From Chalciporus piperatus (Eukaryota; Basidiomycota; Agaricomycetes; Boletales; Boletaceae), in assembly GCA_038093975.1 (NCBI GenBank), contig JBBPTG010000017.1, positions 62,001 through 126,000 of the forward strand: 64,000 bases of DNA. The letters are read 5' to 3'. The notes under the pieces were generated by a model. The model made no database searches, was not told the origin of the DNA, and worked only from the letters and a program-made list of their open reading frames with translations. Positions 1-13,439 of the stretch are shown in pieces. Every line of letters starts with the position of its first letter. Positions within the stretch are counted from its first letter, which is position 1. Made by a program: the position numbers and the translations under genes.

Positions 1-18
1 AGCTGCTCAGATTTCACC

Positions 19-2823
19 ATGGCAGCACCCCAACAGCCGTACGTTCATCCCGGGCCGTCGTCGTACTACCATCCCCCACCCCAGCCGTATCCCTATCCTC
101 CCTCATATCAGTATCAATACCCAATCCCACCCTCATCCCCACGAGTAAACCAGCAACCCCGTCCCTATCCCCCTTCACGTGCTGGTCCTTCCTACCAGAA
201 CTACCAACACCATCCACCCCCTCATCACCACCACTATCCCTATCCACAGCACTCTCCCCATTCCCCAGGTCCATATCCACCACCCCCTCACAGCAAGTAT
301 CACCCTCCCCCCGTGACCTACTCCCCAAACTACCCCATCCATCCATCTAGCCCATATTCATCTACAGGCTGGCAACCTCAACAGCCCCTGTCTCCTCTCC
401 CTAAACAGCTTTCCATGCTCCCTCCGCTTTCCCACCCATCCCAGCAGCCAGACCTGCCACGACCCACTGACTCGACACCCACACCAGACTCGGATCATCC
501 CGATCAGCAACCCACTCAAAATTCTCCTACATCGACATCCCATTCACCTCAAGCCGCCTCTGTCTCGATATCTTCCACCCCATCGTCCCCTTTAATCTCC
601 ATCGATTTGTCCCCTCACACCAGCACGTCGCCCGAGTACGTCATCTGGTCAAAACGTCCTTCCGATCCTTCATCTGCTCCTGGAATCATCATCTCCCCTC
701 GTGCGCGTCCCCCAGAGGATGTAATACAAAAGGCACTCGCTCTTCCACCACCCCCTCCATCTCCGCCATCTACCGAGGTCGCTCTTCCTGATCGGACTTC
801 AACACCGGCACCACCTAATCACGCAGATGTCCCTTCTTATGCAGAGACTGAAACGACTCCTGCGACGTCCACGGCACCTGATACCTCTGTACCTGCATCT
901 CCCGTATCTACCAACACTTCCCTTTCGGCCGCCGAACTTGCGGAGCAAACAAAATCCGATGTGCCACCCCAACCGGAACGTGTCCTTACACATCAGCCCG
1001 AAGAGTCCCCTGCACCTGTCCCCACCACTACGGAATCACCGGTCGTCTCTGAGCCTACGCCTGTACCTGCACCTCCCAAACCAACCGGTCCAAAACCTTC
1101 TTGGGCTTCTCTCCTTCGCTCGGATGGTGCCGCTTCCTCGAAACCGAACGCTCTCCCCACCTCTTCCATCGTCGGCTTCTCCATTCCAGCATCCGCGTCA
1201 CCCGCCACGCCTTCCATTCCCGCTTCCAAAAAACGCGAACTCTTGTCCCTTCTCACATCCGGTCCATCCAGTCAACCTTCCATGAAAATCCGTCCACGTG
1301 GTCTCGTCAACACCGGAAACATGTGTTTCGCCAACGCTGTCCTTCAAGTGCTCATCTATTGTCCACCGTTCTGGAGGCTCTTCCACGGGCTTGGCAGGTT
1401 CCTTGATACCCCTGCTGATGGTGATATCTCGAATAGCAAGACGCCACTCGTCGATGCGACCGTCAGGTTCTTGAGAGAGTTCATTCCCAAGGTCAAACCT
1501 GTCCCAGAGGGAAAGGGAAAAGGCGTCGATCGTGCGTATAATGGATATGAGGAAGAGCAGGACGACATCATGGATTCGTTTATCCCCACGTATGTTTACG
1601 ATGCACTCAAGGAAAAGAAGCGATTCGATCATATGCGCGTGAGTACAGCATTTCGTGCTCTGTCTGTGTCGCCGACTCAATTCTTCGTTTCAGGGCGGTC
1701 ATCAAGAGGACGCAGAAGAGTTCCTGGGCTTTTACTTGGATACATTGGAAGAGGAACTCCTTTCGATTTCTTCGTCCCTTGCCTCTAAAACGGAGACTGG
1801 TCAATCAAACACGGAGATGCAAAACGGTCACGCGCCACAGGAAGACAGTCCATGGCTTGAAGTCGGCAAGCGCAACCGAACGGCTGTCACACGCACGGTA
1901 AGTGTTTATTTCCTGTATCTCAGCGTGTTGATTCGAAAATGATGATCGTCATAGGTCAAGTCGACAGAGTCACCGATCACGCGCATGTTTGGCGGTAAAT
2001 TCCGTTCCACTCTACGGGTACCACATCAAAAGGACTCGGTTCTTGTCGAAGACTGGCGTTCACTACGATTAGATATCCAGGTTCGTGTCCTCCCTCTCTT
2101 TCGAAACATGTCACTGAACACGTTTTTTTCAGCGGGAACAAATTCACACGATCAAAGATGCCCTTGCATACATCTCCTCGCCTCAGTCCGTCCAGGTTAC
2201 CTCGGTCACCAGACCAGGCGCCACCTTGGACGCGACGCAAACCGTCCACATCGACTCGCTCCCTCCGATTCTCATCCTTCATTTAAAGCGGTTCTTGTAT
2301 GATGCTAGTGCAGGTGGCGTTGCCAAAGTCGGGAAACAGGTGTCGTTTACGCCCGAGTTGGATATTCCTAGCGGTACGCGCGCGTTTCTATTTTTTTTTT
2401 TTTTCGAGTTGATCGGTGTTGTTGATGATTACTCCCTTTTGGCAGAGGTGATGGCATCTGGGAAGAAGATACTCTCGACACGGTATAAGCTCTTTGGTGG
2501 TACGTCCCCCATCCTCCCCCTCCCCCTCCCCCTCCCCTTTTTCCCATATCCATACTCACCCCACCCTATTCCCTCGCGCAGTCCTCTACCACCACGGCCT
2601 CTCAGCCTCGGGCGGGCACTACACTCTCGACGTTCTCCACCCCAACATCGACAACAACGACGGTGGCGGTGGCGGTGGTGGTGGGAAACCACGCGAAGGA
2701 TGGGTACGGATCGATGACGAGTTGGTGTCGGATGTGAGACCGGAGGACGTGTTTGGACCGCCGGAGAGGGATGATCGGTGTGCGTATTTGGTGTTTTATG
2801 GGCGGGTTGGGGGTGCGCGGTGA
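19..2823 (+). CDS. UBP3: Ubiquitin carboxyl-terminal hydrolase, USP10/Ubp3 type
   Basis: Cysteine protease of the USP family that removes ubiquitin from proteins. Six exons (19-1638, 1694-1897, 1955-2080, 2133-2373, 2446-2499, 2582-2823) join in frame to 828 residues. Residues 1-420 are a proline/serine-rich, probably disordered tail. The catalytic core starts with the Cys box GLVNTGNMCFANAVLQVL (Cys436), followed by GGHQEDAEEFLGFYLDTLEEE at the second exon, the LPPILILHLKRFLYD block, and the His box SASGGHYTLDVLHP (His761); it ends with YLVFYGR. The architecture (long N-tail, C-terminal core) is that of Ubp3/USP10, which acts with Bre5/G3BP in yeast and animals. The start is the first ATG, in a caccATGGC context. 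Intron 5 (2500-2581) is a C/T-rich tract. A broken copy lies at 13.4-14.3 kb. Family assignment is firm; the symbol is by similarity. Confidence 0.9.
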
Positions 2824-2842
2824 TGAGCATGGTTTTGGTGAG

Positions 2843-2888
2843 TTGGGGCGTTGGGCGTTGGGCGTTGGGAGTTGGGAGTTGGGAGTCG
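2843..2888 (+). repeat. G-rich heptamer array 3' of USP10
   Basis: Just after the USP10 stop the strand reads as about six copies of GGG(C/A)GTT: three of GGGCGTT, then GGGAGTT twice, then a degenerate unit. Four or more GGG runs spaced by four bases could form a G-quadruplex in DNA or in the 3' UTR RNA. Seen directly; the function is not known. Confidence 0.8.
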
Positions 2889-3084
2889 AGGGCACGAGGG
2901 AGTGTGTGGGGGGTGTGAGGGGGGGGAGGACGCGGGAGTGAGAGGCGTAGACTGGATGAGCTTGACACAGCTTAGACTTGCCCGATCCATGTCGACGCCG
3001 TTCGTACGTCTTTTTGTTTTTGGAATTCTAATTTTTCTCTCTCTGGTTTTTTTACGGGTGCGATGTGCGGTAAGATTTCGATCC

Positions 3085-3171
3085 GCGAACTCGGCTCGAT
3101 AAGACGCTGGTTGAACACCCGCTACTACTAGTAACGGGCGCGCTCCGCTTCAACCGAAAGTTGTCGGAGCC
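3085..3171 (+). repeat. Copy 1 of a diverged ~80-bp direct repeat
   Basis: Matches 3490-3566 in the same orientation. Shared blocks are CGAACTCGGCTC.ATA.GACGCTG.TTGA, then CGCGCTC.GCTTCAACCG.AAGTT and TCGGAGCC. Copy 1 carries about ten extra bases in the middle. It lies in the 895-bp gap between the convergent USP10 and DUF3638 genes. Otherwise this gap (2824-3718) shows only T-rich stretches and a poly-G run near 3583-3593; I see no gene in it. Confidence 0.7.
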
Positions 3172-3489
3172 CGACATCCAATAGCACCGACAGCAAAGAC
3201 GTTGCACACCGGTATGATGTTGATCTACGACCTCGCATGCTTTGACCTCTCCGGTGACAAAACGAACTATGTGACTTGATTCAGCCTGGCAACTTGGTAA
3301 GACGCGACTCGAACGAACTTTCTTCCGTGCCCGTCACTGTGCACGAAAACAACAAGCAAATCGGATCAGTGTTTAATAAATTATGCCTAGGAATGAAGAA
3401 AACGGTAGGGTGTGGAAATCGATACTGCCAAGTAGTAGATGAATATATGGTCCATCAAGATAATTCTATATGTGCAGTCCACCCAGGCT

Positions 3490-3566
3490 GCGAAACTCGG
3501 CTCAATACGACGCTGATTGACCCGCCTACGGACGCGCTCTGCTTCAACCGGAAGTTTTCGGAGCCT
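3490..3566 (+). repeat. Copy 2 of a diverged ~80-bp direct repeat
   Basis: Second copy of the repeat at 3085-3171, about 320 bp downstream of it. The divergence suggests an old duplication or two remnants of one dispersed element. No terminal duplication can be seen. Confidence 0.7.
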
Positions 3567-3718
3567 TGACCTGGTTCTGCTGGGGGGGGGGGGAATAAAT
3601 ATCGAAAACACCGTGACCTGGCTATCATCCTCACTGCATCGTTCCATGTCGAGGTCAGTTCCCAGGCGTAAAGATCTGTGGGTTAACCGATCCGATCCGA
3701 TCACTGCTCACCGTCGAG

Positions 3719-6700
3719 TCACTGTACTACAGTCGGCTTTGAAACATTGGACTCTGGATTCCAGTCCTGTTCAGATAACAGCCGTCCTTGAAGAATTCTG
3801 CCCATGTGTGTCTCCTCGAAACCCATGCCTCTCCTCCGAATGGCAAGCAGCATCGTCACGAACTGCAATAACGTGTAGTCAAAGGTATCTTCAAGTTCCA
3901 TCTCTGGATCGAATGAACCAGGGACGCGGAATGGGTTGCGCCGGACGGTTGCGCAACCGAGCACGTTTTGGGGCAGGCCATGAGGATGCAAGCCAAGGAA
4001 ACGACACAGCTGGACATAGGATGTATAGTCGCTGAGATACAGTTGTCCAGCGAACACGTTGAGCTGCTCGATCAACGCCCAGGGGGGAGTCCAGCCGGAG
4101 GGAACAGCGGGGACGGAATATAGTCTGAGGTTATCGCATGCCCTCATGCGCTTGGTCGTGCGGGGTGTGTACAAATGGAGTTGGACGTGTTCGCTGCGCC
4201 GAATATCGGGCATCAAGAGATCAGCTTCGAATGGGCTCAGAAGAACGAGGATGTCCGAGTCATTTCCATTCGTTCTCCTAGAAACCACCCATTGGACAGG
4301 GCGCAGATAGTCATCGACTCTCCCTTGGAACGAACTACCTTCGACGATCGTTTCGCAGAAATCCGCGGTGGCTAGTATGTGTGGGCTCCAGACGTGCGCT
4401 TCGGTGCTGACTGCGGAACTGTTGCTGAGAGATGTGAAAACGTGACGAAAGGCCGTGCTAGTGAACGGTGAAGGAATGATGCCCGTCCTGACGAAGTTTG
4501 TGACGTCGGGATGCAGGGAATGCTTCGCCGGTGAAACTTTGAGGGGCCGCTCCACCTCGCGCTCGCGCTCGATCTCACGAGATACCTCCCTTTCTCGTGT
4601 TTCCTCCATTGCGCTTGCATCAGGGAGGGTGAGGGTCCCGAGGTGTTCACAGCGCTGACGAATCGCCCGATCCACTACCGTTGAGGTCGGGTTGGGCGAG
4701 TTGCGTGGTGCATACAGATCGGCAAGCGACTTGACTTCTGGTTGAAGCCACAGATTCGCCAATTGCTCCGTTGTGAGCTCGCTGCGACCAAAACGTAACC
4801 AAGCTTCGTGTTTGGATTTGTGGCTCATCCCTTGCTGTGCCCAGTAAGGGGCCCGTCGCTGAATGTCTGTCCAGGTCTCGTGAATGGCCCAGTTCAGGAT
4901 GTCGGTGGAAGTGATCTTGGCTTCTCGCTCTCGGTCTTCCTTGGCAGCCACGGAGCGGATTTGCCGGTCAACTTCAAGAGGTGCGAAAAACATGATGCTG
5001 TGGCCGTGCCCCAATTTTCGCATCCTCATGCAACCTAACGACGACCTCAAATGTTGACGTTCGTTGATCAAACTACGATATTGTGGACGTACCCTGAACC
5101 AAACGATCCTTTGTCACCTTGGGCCCCAGTGTGACCGCAGCTCGGAAGCCTTGAGGGAACTTGATATCTGTGCCCCTGGTATGAGCATCGTCCAGGTAAG
5201 CGATGCATTGGTCTAGCCGTTGAATGAGGGGTGAGGATAACAGAGGCTGCATGGTGCCATTTCTTGCGAGCACCATCGATTCATCGTCTTCATTGAAATA
5301 AATGGCTCCGGGAGCATCGGGGCACAAGTTTAGCCATGCCTCGGCAAGCTGGCGGTTGGAAAGGTCGAGTATTTGAGCGCCAACGTCCAGCAGGACACGA
5401 ATTTCGGGCTTCTGGGAAACTACGTTTCTGAGGAATTCAAGCGTAGTCCATCGATCTCCATTCTCGTGGGCCGTGAGCATATATGAATTGTTTTCTTCCT
5501 GGAGGAGATAAGAGAGAACCATTGCGCTAGCCCCCGTCTGATGGAGATGATCGGGGTCGTGCTGATCTATGGATGTGGGCAGCAGATACTGGGAGTCATT
5601 AGTTCCAGAAAACCCTGACATTCCGTTGATCGATTAAATGCCACATAGCCTGTGCACGACAGGAAGCTGACTGACCGGTCACTAGATGGTTCTTCCTTTC
5701 TGCTATATCCCAACTCGAGCCAGATATCTTCCAAGGAAACTCTTTCGCGTGCTTCGGGAACACAACTCTCGAGAGATAGTAATCAATCGCTCCTTGATTC
5801 CGAACGAAGAGTGGGACAATGTGATTGTCCCATTGCTCCGACGATCTGGTGTTGACGCCACGCAGGATTCGAAGAGAATCTGGCACCGACTCGGGGGAGC
5901 AATGCTCAAGCCATTTTGCATAGTGGGAGGAGGGATCATCCTGGTCCAGAAGGATTTCGAATGATATCCTAAGCTGCTCTTCAGTGAGGCCGCCGTAGTA
6001 GTACGAGAGACATGTGAGGACGACGGCGATATCTGGATGCCCGAACTCCGCCGTTTCTGCCGGTGCGTCTTTGGCTCGGTAAGGGACGGCGAGCAGAGTG
6101 CGATTTGGGTGAAGCCCATAATCAACACGCCACCTGCGTTCCATGAGTGCGAACAAAAGGATGTTATTGGCCAAGAGACCACGAAGGAGAAGGAGTACAC
6201 CCCACGCCGTGCTCTGTTTAGAATATTCTTCCACCGTCTTGATGGTCTCCTGCGAGATATCCTTGCGAGATACGAAATCGTAAATCGCGTTTCTCAGCTC
6301 TGTCGGGAGATACTGAAAACTGAAATGGGAGAGACGTCCCTGCACCACATCCTCGGCTATCAATCGCACCAATCGTTCACCAGAATCGGCATGGAGGATG
6401 CGAATGTGAGGGAATGATCCAGAGGGACCGTTCTCGGCCTTGATTTCATGCGGAATGAGAGTTGAAAGCGACGATGCGTGCAACTTTGTGAGCTTGAGTA
6501 CCTGCTGAGTAATGGTCCATCGGTCGGGGAAACCCTCCATGTGTTGTTGGAGGCCCATGGCGTAAATCAGTTGGAATCGGGGGTGGAGGATGTCGTCGCT
6601 CTCGTCAAGGAGATCTCGAGCTCGGGAATCAACGAACGTGTGGAGCTTCACGGTGGCTTCGGCCCTCTGCGTGATATCTCGTTCGTCCATTTGGTTTTTA

Positions 6701-9700
6701 GCCTTTTCACTCAGTTTCTTGGGTGGCCCTCGCAGATATCTCGTCACCCCCTGGAACACGGTCGCTACATAGGTGTTCTTAGTCACCTGTTTCCCATGAC
6801 AAGTCAGTCCAAGAATGTCAACATGATCGGAGCTATGCTTACCGAGTTCAGCGACCAGCGCGTTAGCACATGCTCATCACCCCATCTCTGAACTATCGGT
6901 GACGGTTTTGCCCAAATGTCGTGTTTTAACAACTGCGCCTCCACGCTTGCCAGCTTAAGCGACAGGACATGCTCGGGCTGCATGACAATGACACCACGCT
7001 CCTGAATACATTCGGACGCCAACCTGTTTAGGCGAGCAATCTGCCCATGGTCATCATCACGGGAGAAGGTAAAGTGATATACTGGCCGATTGACCAGTCC
7101 ACCGAGGCGATCGGTCAGGACTTGAAGCACCTGGGCCTTCAACGCTTTCGGGACGATGACACGGACAAGCCTGCAGCCATCAGCAAGAGCTGCTGCGCAG
7201 ATAGGGATGATCACGGATGATTTTCCTTCGCCCATGTTGACCTGCATGACGGTATTGTCTTTTGAGCTAGGAGATATCATCTCTTTCGCCACATCTACCT
7301 GCACACGACGGATAAGGAAGTTCCCTTGTAGCTAAGAGTGACCAGGGACAATGAATTTCATTAGGGATATGAATTTGCATGGTGGAATACGTACCTGGAT
7401 TAATAGCCAATCAGGATACTCTGCAACGGTTTCGTCGACCTCATTCTCTAATTCCCTGAAGAACTCTTCGTCGAGATTGTCCAAAGCAAACAGGAGCAAC
7501 CTTCGAGCCCGTTGGAGTTCCAGTGCGAGCAGGGCCAGCGAAACCAGGCATTTCTTCCAGTCCTCCGGAAGCTCGATTGGTGAAGTGGATGCGAGGCATC
7601 TGAGCAGGGTGTATGGCGTAACCCGTGGCCATTGACCAGATTGACCGAGAGTTTTTTCAATCTGGGTTCCTGGACGGAGTGTCTCCTTGATGATCTCCAC
7701 ACTCTTCACATAATTTAGCCTGCACAGTGTATAGTGCTCTTCGAGGCTCTCGAAGACACGCTTCCCTGCACCTCCGCGGGTGGGGCTGGCTCGTTCCTCG
7801 GTGCGAAAATGACGTGCACTGGCAAGAAGGCGAGTGACATATTGGTGTTGAAATGGTGGAGCTGTGTTACTCAACCGCAAAGAGGAGAATAACTGGCTTA
7901 AGCCTGAGGGAACAGCAAGAGAAGATACACCACGACTCTCGTGAATGTAGCGCGGTAGTATATGGCGAGTGGGTATTTTTGGTGGGCGTCGTTCGCTCAG
8001 CAATCTATCTAGTGTGATCTTCCAATCAGTGGGTGGTTCGGGGTTGTAATTCAGCGAATCGGATATTGATGGATTCGAAGTCGGAGAAGGCTGAGGTCTG
8101 CGAGCACTCCAGGCGCTGGTGAAATACGCCTTGAGCTTGAGATTGCGGTGATAACTAGAAAATAGAGCTTGGAGGTTGGGAATCAGATTTGTCATGTCGT
8201 AGAGAGCGGGATCCAAAGGAAGCATTGGAACAGTTTCGGATGGCCAAGACTTCAGAAGCTGTTGAACTGCGTCATTCTCCTCCCGGTGCGACGTCCACGC
8301 TGACAGGCGGGTGGAGCAACGGGCATCTTTGATAAGACGGTGCAAGACCTGCTCATGGGGAGCGTATCCGTCTGAGATTATGTGTTCAGCCAAGTTCAAT
8401 TCGTACTCGGGATGCAAGTGAAGCTGCCTTGCAAACGCAAAAAGCGTTGAGAGAAGGGTGGATGTATAGCCTTCGGAGGAGCACACCATGATGGGGAGAA
8501 GGAATAGAAGACGAAATCGCCGAGATGGTCCTTCGCCTGTCCCAAGGAGACTGTATATCTCGAGTCGCAGCCGTGGAACAGTGGATTCCGTTCGTAAATT
8601 CTCAAGCTGTGATGTTGGAGTATCCGTTGCGGTGACGAAGGCGGAGTCACCCCATGCTTCTGCCCAGCTTGATAGATCATTGACACGTGGAGCATTGAAG
8701 GACCAGTGGTCGACGGCGGATGCTGCCATGTATGCCGCATCTTCTAACTTCGTGAGTGTGTGACCGCGACGAATTGCCATAACCTTGTAGTCTTTCCTCG
8801 GAAGCCGGGCAGCAACCTCGGACGGGAACAAATTGGCCTCTTGGAGTATTGCATATGCGAGCCGGTCCGGTTCACCACCACCTTTACCCCGAATCTTTGC
8901 GACGGCAGTGCGCATCTGAGGACTCTGCCAAGACCACTCTTCTTTGGACTGTCGCGTCCCAGCGGTCCAAAGGAGCGAGATTGCCTCTTCTACGCCTGTC
9001 CTGCCCGTCAGCGGATCAAGTCTACATCCACTGCCAGTCAGCGCATGCAGACGCGCGAGATACAGTCTGCTCGTCAAGCTCATCCCTGTCAAGCAGCCCA
9101 GCTCATTGTCCACTTTGTAGGAGTGGTATGTGACTGGGCGGCGGGGACAGGGATATGAACGTTCGATTCGGCTGCCATAACCATATTCCAGCTTCCGTTC
9201 GTTGAGTGTGTCAATTACGACGTGAACTTCATGGCCATGCTTTTCAATGCGAAGATCGCCCTCCGGTATGATGACATATCTGGGGACAAGGTCCTGCACA
9301 ATCTGAGCTTTTGGGCACAGGACAAGCATGTTTGTTAGGCCAAACAGTGTCCCAATGCACTGGTTCTCGTCGTAGACCATACCCTTGAAGTCTCGAGACT
9401 CGAGGTCACCACGCTCGTTGACGAAAAAGGACAAGCCATAGCGGGGCAAAGCGACGGATACTTGTAGCTGGTCTGATGGCGAGGGTTGGGCTCGATGAAC
9501 CGGGGATGCGGTGATGATGAGGTTTTCGGGAATGTCGAGGCGTCCCAGACGGCCTGAGATCATCTCCCAAGTAAGGCTCCTAATACTCAAAAGAAACTCG
9601 TGCCCTTTCGTGATATGGTATTGTCCAGTAGCAGATGCACGATGGACCCTCCAATTGTCTGCAGACTCCTCCCAGATGTTTGCGAGAGGGCGTATCTCGA

Positions 9701-12700
9701 TGGTGGATGTAGAAAGGTTTAACCAGTGAGCATAGCCTTCAACCAGTATCGCCGGAAGAACCCCCTCCAGCTCTTTCTGGGAAACCAGCCTAAAGATTGC
9801 GGCGGTATCTTTGCGTTGGACTAGAATGACCAGATTGTCATCTCGGGGTGAAAAGTGCACCTGTGCGCGGTTTCAATCATCGGTTAGTATGCTAGTACTT
9901 ACAGGGCTAGTCGACTTACGTGGTGGCCGGAAATCATAAACTGCGTGACAAAATCCATTCCCAAGAGGTCCGATGGAGTGACAAAAAAGTTGTGCTGCGA
10001 AGGATGGTTAGTACTTGTGTCGAGTGAGGAGTACGATATACACATACGTCACCGAAGATTAGACTATATGCTGGATGCTCGACGATCGTGCGTGGCAATC
10101 TACCCCCCACCGGCTTGCCATCTACCAACAGCGACCCATTGAGCACGTTAACGTGCACCGTTTGCGAATGTCGACCCCCAGTTGCTGCAGTTGTGCACAC
10201 GAGCCAATGGGAATTTGGGGACTCCAACGGCCCCCATCCATGCGGACCTGGTCGATATCCAATCCAAACCCTCTGAACCGCACGGTCAACACCAAGATTC
10301 GAGACATCAGCTTGAATGGCATCCTTCAAGGCCCCCTCGAGAGTAAACGAGAGACGAAGATCTCGCTTGAGAAGCGCCCGCGAGTACGTAGGGACCTCTA
10401 ACCGTGACGATGTAAAGTTAGCAATGGTACGATGTGGTTCAGAGATTAGACATACTTGAGACATCGGTCGGAGTGGTTAGCCATATGAGAATGGCGCAGG
10501 AAAGAGCAACTTCGATGTCCCGCGCTGAATGAAGGAGCCTGTGAATCGTAGCAACGCCAACATTGAACGTGCTACGACAAATCGCGGCCATGTCCCGTAA
10601 AAGGTCGCGACGTTCTTCCTTCGTAGGCGACTTGATCACATTGTAAAATAGCTCGTGCACCCAGTCGAATGTCTTCCAGCGCACGTTCTGAAGGAGTTCG
10701 ATCGCACGGCTTGAGACGTCTCCATCAAGGCTCGAAGCGAGCACGCAAGAAAGCAACGAAATGGTGGCCATCGCAGATCCATCCAAAGATCCGGCTCCAA
10801 CGTCGAGGAACAAACGCTCAAGCTCGTCTAAAAGCGCATGGCAAAATGACGCGTCTTCGAGTTCCTGGTGCCACAACAACTCCCCAGTTTCGGAAAGCGG
10901 ACCGAGTTGGCCAGACGCTTGAGCAAGCAACAAGTAGACTTCATGATGTCGAAAGTCGAGGGCGTTGCTGCGCATCTCCCTTAGTATATTCATCCACTGA
11001 AGTGAGCCACCGCTTCGTAGGTGCCCGAACGCGATGAATTCTTCGAAGGAAAGATCTCCGTGGCAATTTGCTTGATTGGACAACACTTCGTTGGATGTGT
11101 GAGTCGTCGCATCGAGATACTGCTGCAACATAGAACTTGCGTAGGGTCCTTTTGGAAGTTGGTAAGAGAAATCCTGTTGAGAGAACTCTGGTATTTGAGC
11201 TGAGGGGCTCCGGACATCGTAATGCAACCCCTCCCAGAGCCGAGGACCACATAGCAGGCGGACGATGGATCTCTTGTGCGAGTCAAGGTAGGGGTGCAAG
11301 TCGGGAACATCAGCAATAGCGATTCTGTCAGGCCTAGGGTGAGAGCCAGGCCGGGAGCGGAAGAGACGACTTGTGACAGAACGCCACATGTCAAATGACA
11401 CTGGACAGCGTAGTTCGAAGGTGACAACTTTCGCATGTAACGGATCGATGGGTAATGCATCTTCTTCAATACGAGCTTTGAGATCCTGAAGACGTGGAGA
11501 ACTATCGTAATAACGGACAGGAAGACTCTGCTCAGTGAATTCGTTCGAAAACACCGACCAGCCTGGGTGAGCCCGAGCATGCCGGGCAGAGAGGTACTGT
11601 GATGCGCGGAGAATGCGGTCGCGGCGCCCAGTATCGTGAAAGAGCACCCAGTGGAGCAGAGCCACTGGAATTTCAGGAGAGTAGTCGGCGAGAATGGGAA
11701 TCTCCCTGACAACCAGTTTATCGAGGGCTACCCAGAGTTCAATGATCGTTGAAAGCATGGTAGAGAGATGGTCGGGGCTGTGCAAGGGCTCATGGGACCA
11801 ATCCTTGTCCGGAGAGATATCGTATCTGTCTTGTGCACTTGACAAATATTGATCTGCCAAGATCAATAGATGTACACATGCGTCATCCACATCCGCGACA
11901 CAAGCAATCCAGTCATCGATTCCCAGCTCGACTCCTCGCTCGACATCATAGAGTGTAATGTGTGGATTGTCACGATACGCCTCCTCAAAAAAAACTCCTT
12001 CCGAAGAGAGAAATTCGTGGAGAGTACCTCGGAGATGATCAGGGACGAGAGGAATGGGGAAGGAGCTGGCGCCACGAACGAGAGAGCTGGAGAGGTGTTC
12101 ATCACTGCGAAGGAGTGATACATGAATGTCTCCAGAGATATTGAGCTGAGAGGGATTCCAAGGCGTGGATGTGGACATGGTGGCCTGAACTTGCCTCAAC
12201 CTATCGTCGAGAGCCCCCGAAAGACGGGCGCAAGTTTGCAAGACCGCATCAGAGATCCACTTGGGGACAGTGGAATCAAGCTTCTGGATGCGTCGAAGGA
12301 TCTTGGACGACATCAAATGAAGGAGATCGCCAGAAAGGCTAGTATTAACTGCATGGTCCGCGAGGTTGTACAAGAAGAATAACATGAATGCTTTATAGGC
12401 AGCGCGTCCGGAAGGTGAACGATCAAGGGAGGACTGGATCGCAACCCTGATAAGAGACCATAAAGGGGAGCGCGACCAGGTCGAACGCGTGCCAGTAGAG
12501 CTGCCCAGGGTAGGAAGATGGCCAATTTGATGACCGAGAAGTTTGGTAATGTGGGTAGCTTCAGCAGGACGACCAACAGTGCGTAAGATGCCTGCAAGTA
12601 GTTCTGTGGAATACGGATGAGTCGGTCCACGACGGCTACCGCGGCGCTGCTTGTCCCCCGGATCATACCATTGACCATAGAAGGAGTCCGAGCGCCACCT

Positions 12701-13369
12701 CCCCAACTCGGACCATCCTCCGGAGGCGTTGGCCTCACTCATTCGAGCGAGAAAAGTTGCAAGTTCGGATTGGAAGTGCTGGTCATCAAAAACGTCGTTT
12801 GGGATCTCGATGGTTAGCTCAGGATATGAGCATACCACCTTCTCCCGTACGTCCCTTTCAAGGCGTTGAAGAACATCGAATGACTCGTATAGAGTACGAT
12901 GGTCCTCCTTCCTGAAGACGACACCGGTATTTTGAGATTGAATCGGGAATGTGAGGACGTCTACGGGTTTGGTCAGAGCTTTTACTAGTATCGGACCTAA
13001 GCACGCACCTCCCGTTTTCATTCCGCTGAGCTGAGAGATGACCAGGTCTCTATCCAAGCACCAAGACTGGGCCACAGCTTGTAAGTTCTCTAGCATCTTT
13101 GCGATGTGGTCCCACTGGCACTTGTAGGGGTGATCGATATACTCGCGATAGGCCTGCGCAGCAATGGTGACAACACGAGCTAGCAAATGATCGTGCTTTC
13201 TGGGATCTTGAGGGGATCTGGGGTGGTTTGTGAGGAAGAATACATGGGTAACCGCGTATTCCAATGAGGAACGATCTGACTGGGAGTGGATGCTGCGGTT
13301 GTCGTAGTCTGTGAGCCACGAGACAGAGGACTCGCGTATAGCAGCGTCGTCGAAGATGGAAGAAAACAT
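3719..13369 (-). CDS. Giant DUF6606/DUF3638/DUF3645 P-loop protein with SecA-like motor motifs
   Basis: Eight exons (13369-10456, 10397-10048, 9994-9920, 9860-7395, 7331-6843, 6786-5676, 5614-5093, 5034-3719) sum to 9243 nt in frame, giving 3080 residues. The N-terminus (MFSSIFDDAAIRESSVSWL) fits the DUF6606 region. A Walker A-like NMGEGKSSVIIP lies at 1967-1978 (Lys1972), LLDESDDILH near 2157-2166 (Asp2159), GFSGTND at 2469-2475, TRGTDIKF from 2614, and VQGCMRMRKLGHGH from 2641. In this family the GEGKS and GFSGTND blocks are the known hallmarks of DUF3638 and DUF3645. I infer from motif order that this is a SecA/superfamily 2-type ATPase. No signal peptide or membrane segment is evident. 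Its 5' end is duplicated at 30.5 kb and abuts a USP10 pseudogene. The biochemical role of the family is unknown to me. The start ATG is conserved in the duplicate. Confidence 0.9.
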
Positions 13370-13439
13370 CTGTTGATTGTGATGGGGATCGGTTTATTGA
13401 AGCTGCCTTTGAGCTGGGGGCAGGAGGTGAGTTGACGCC

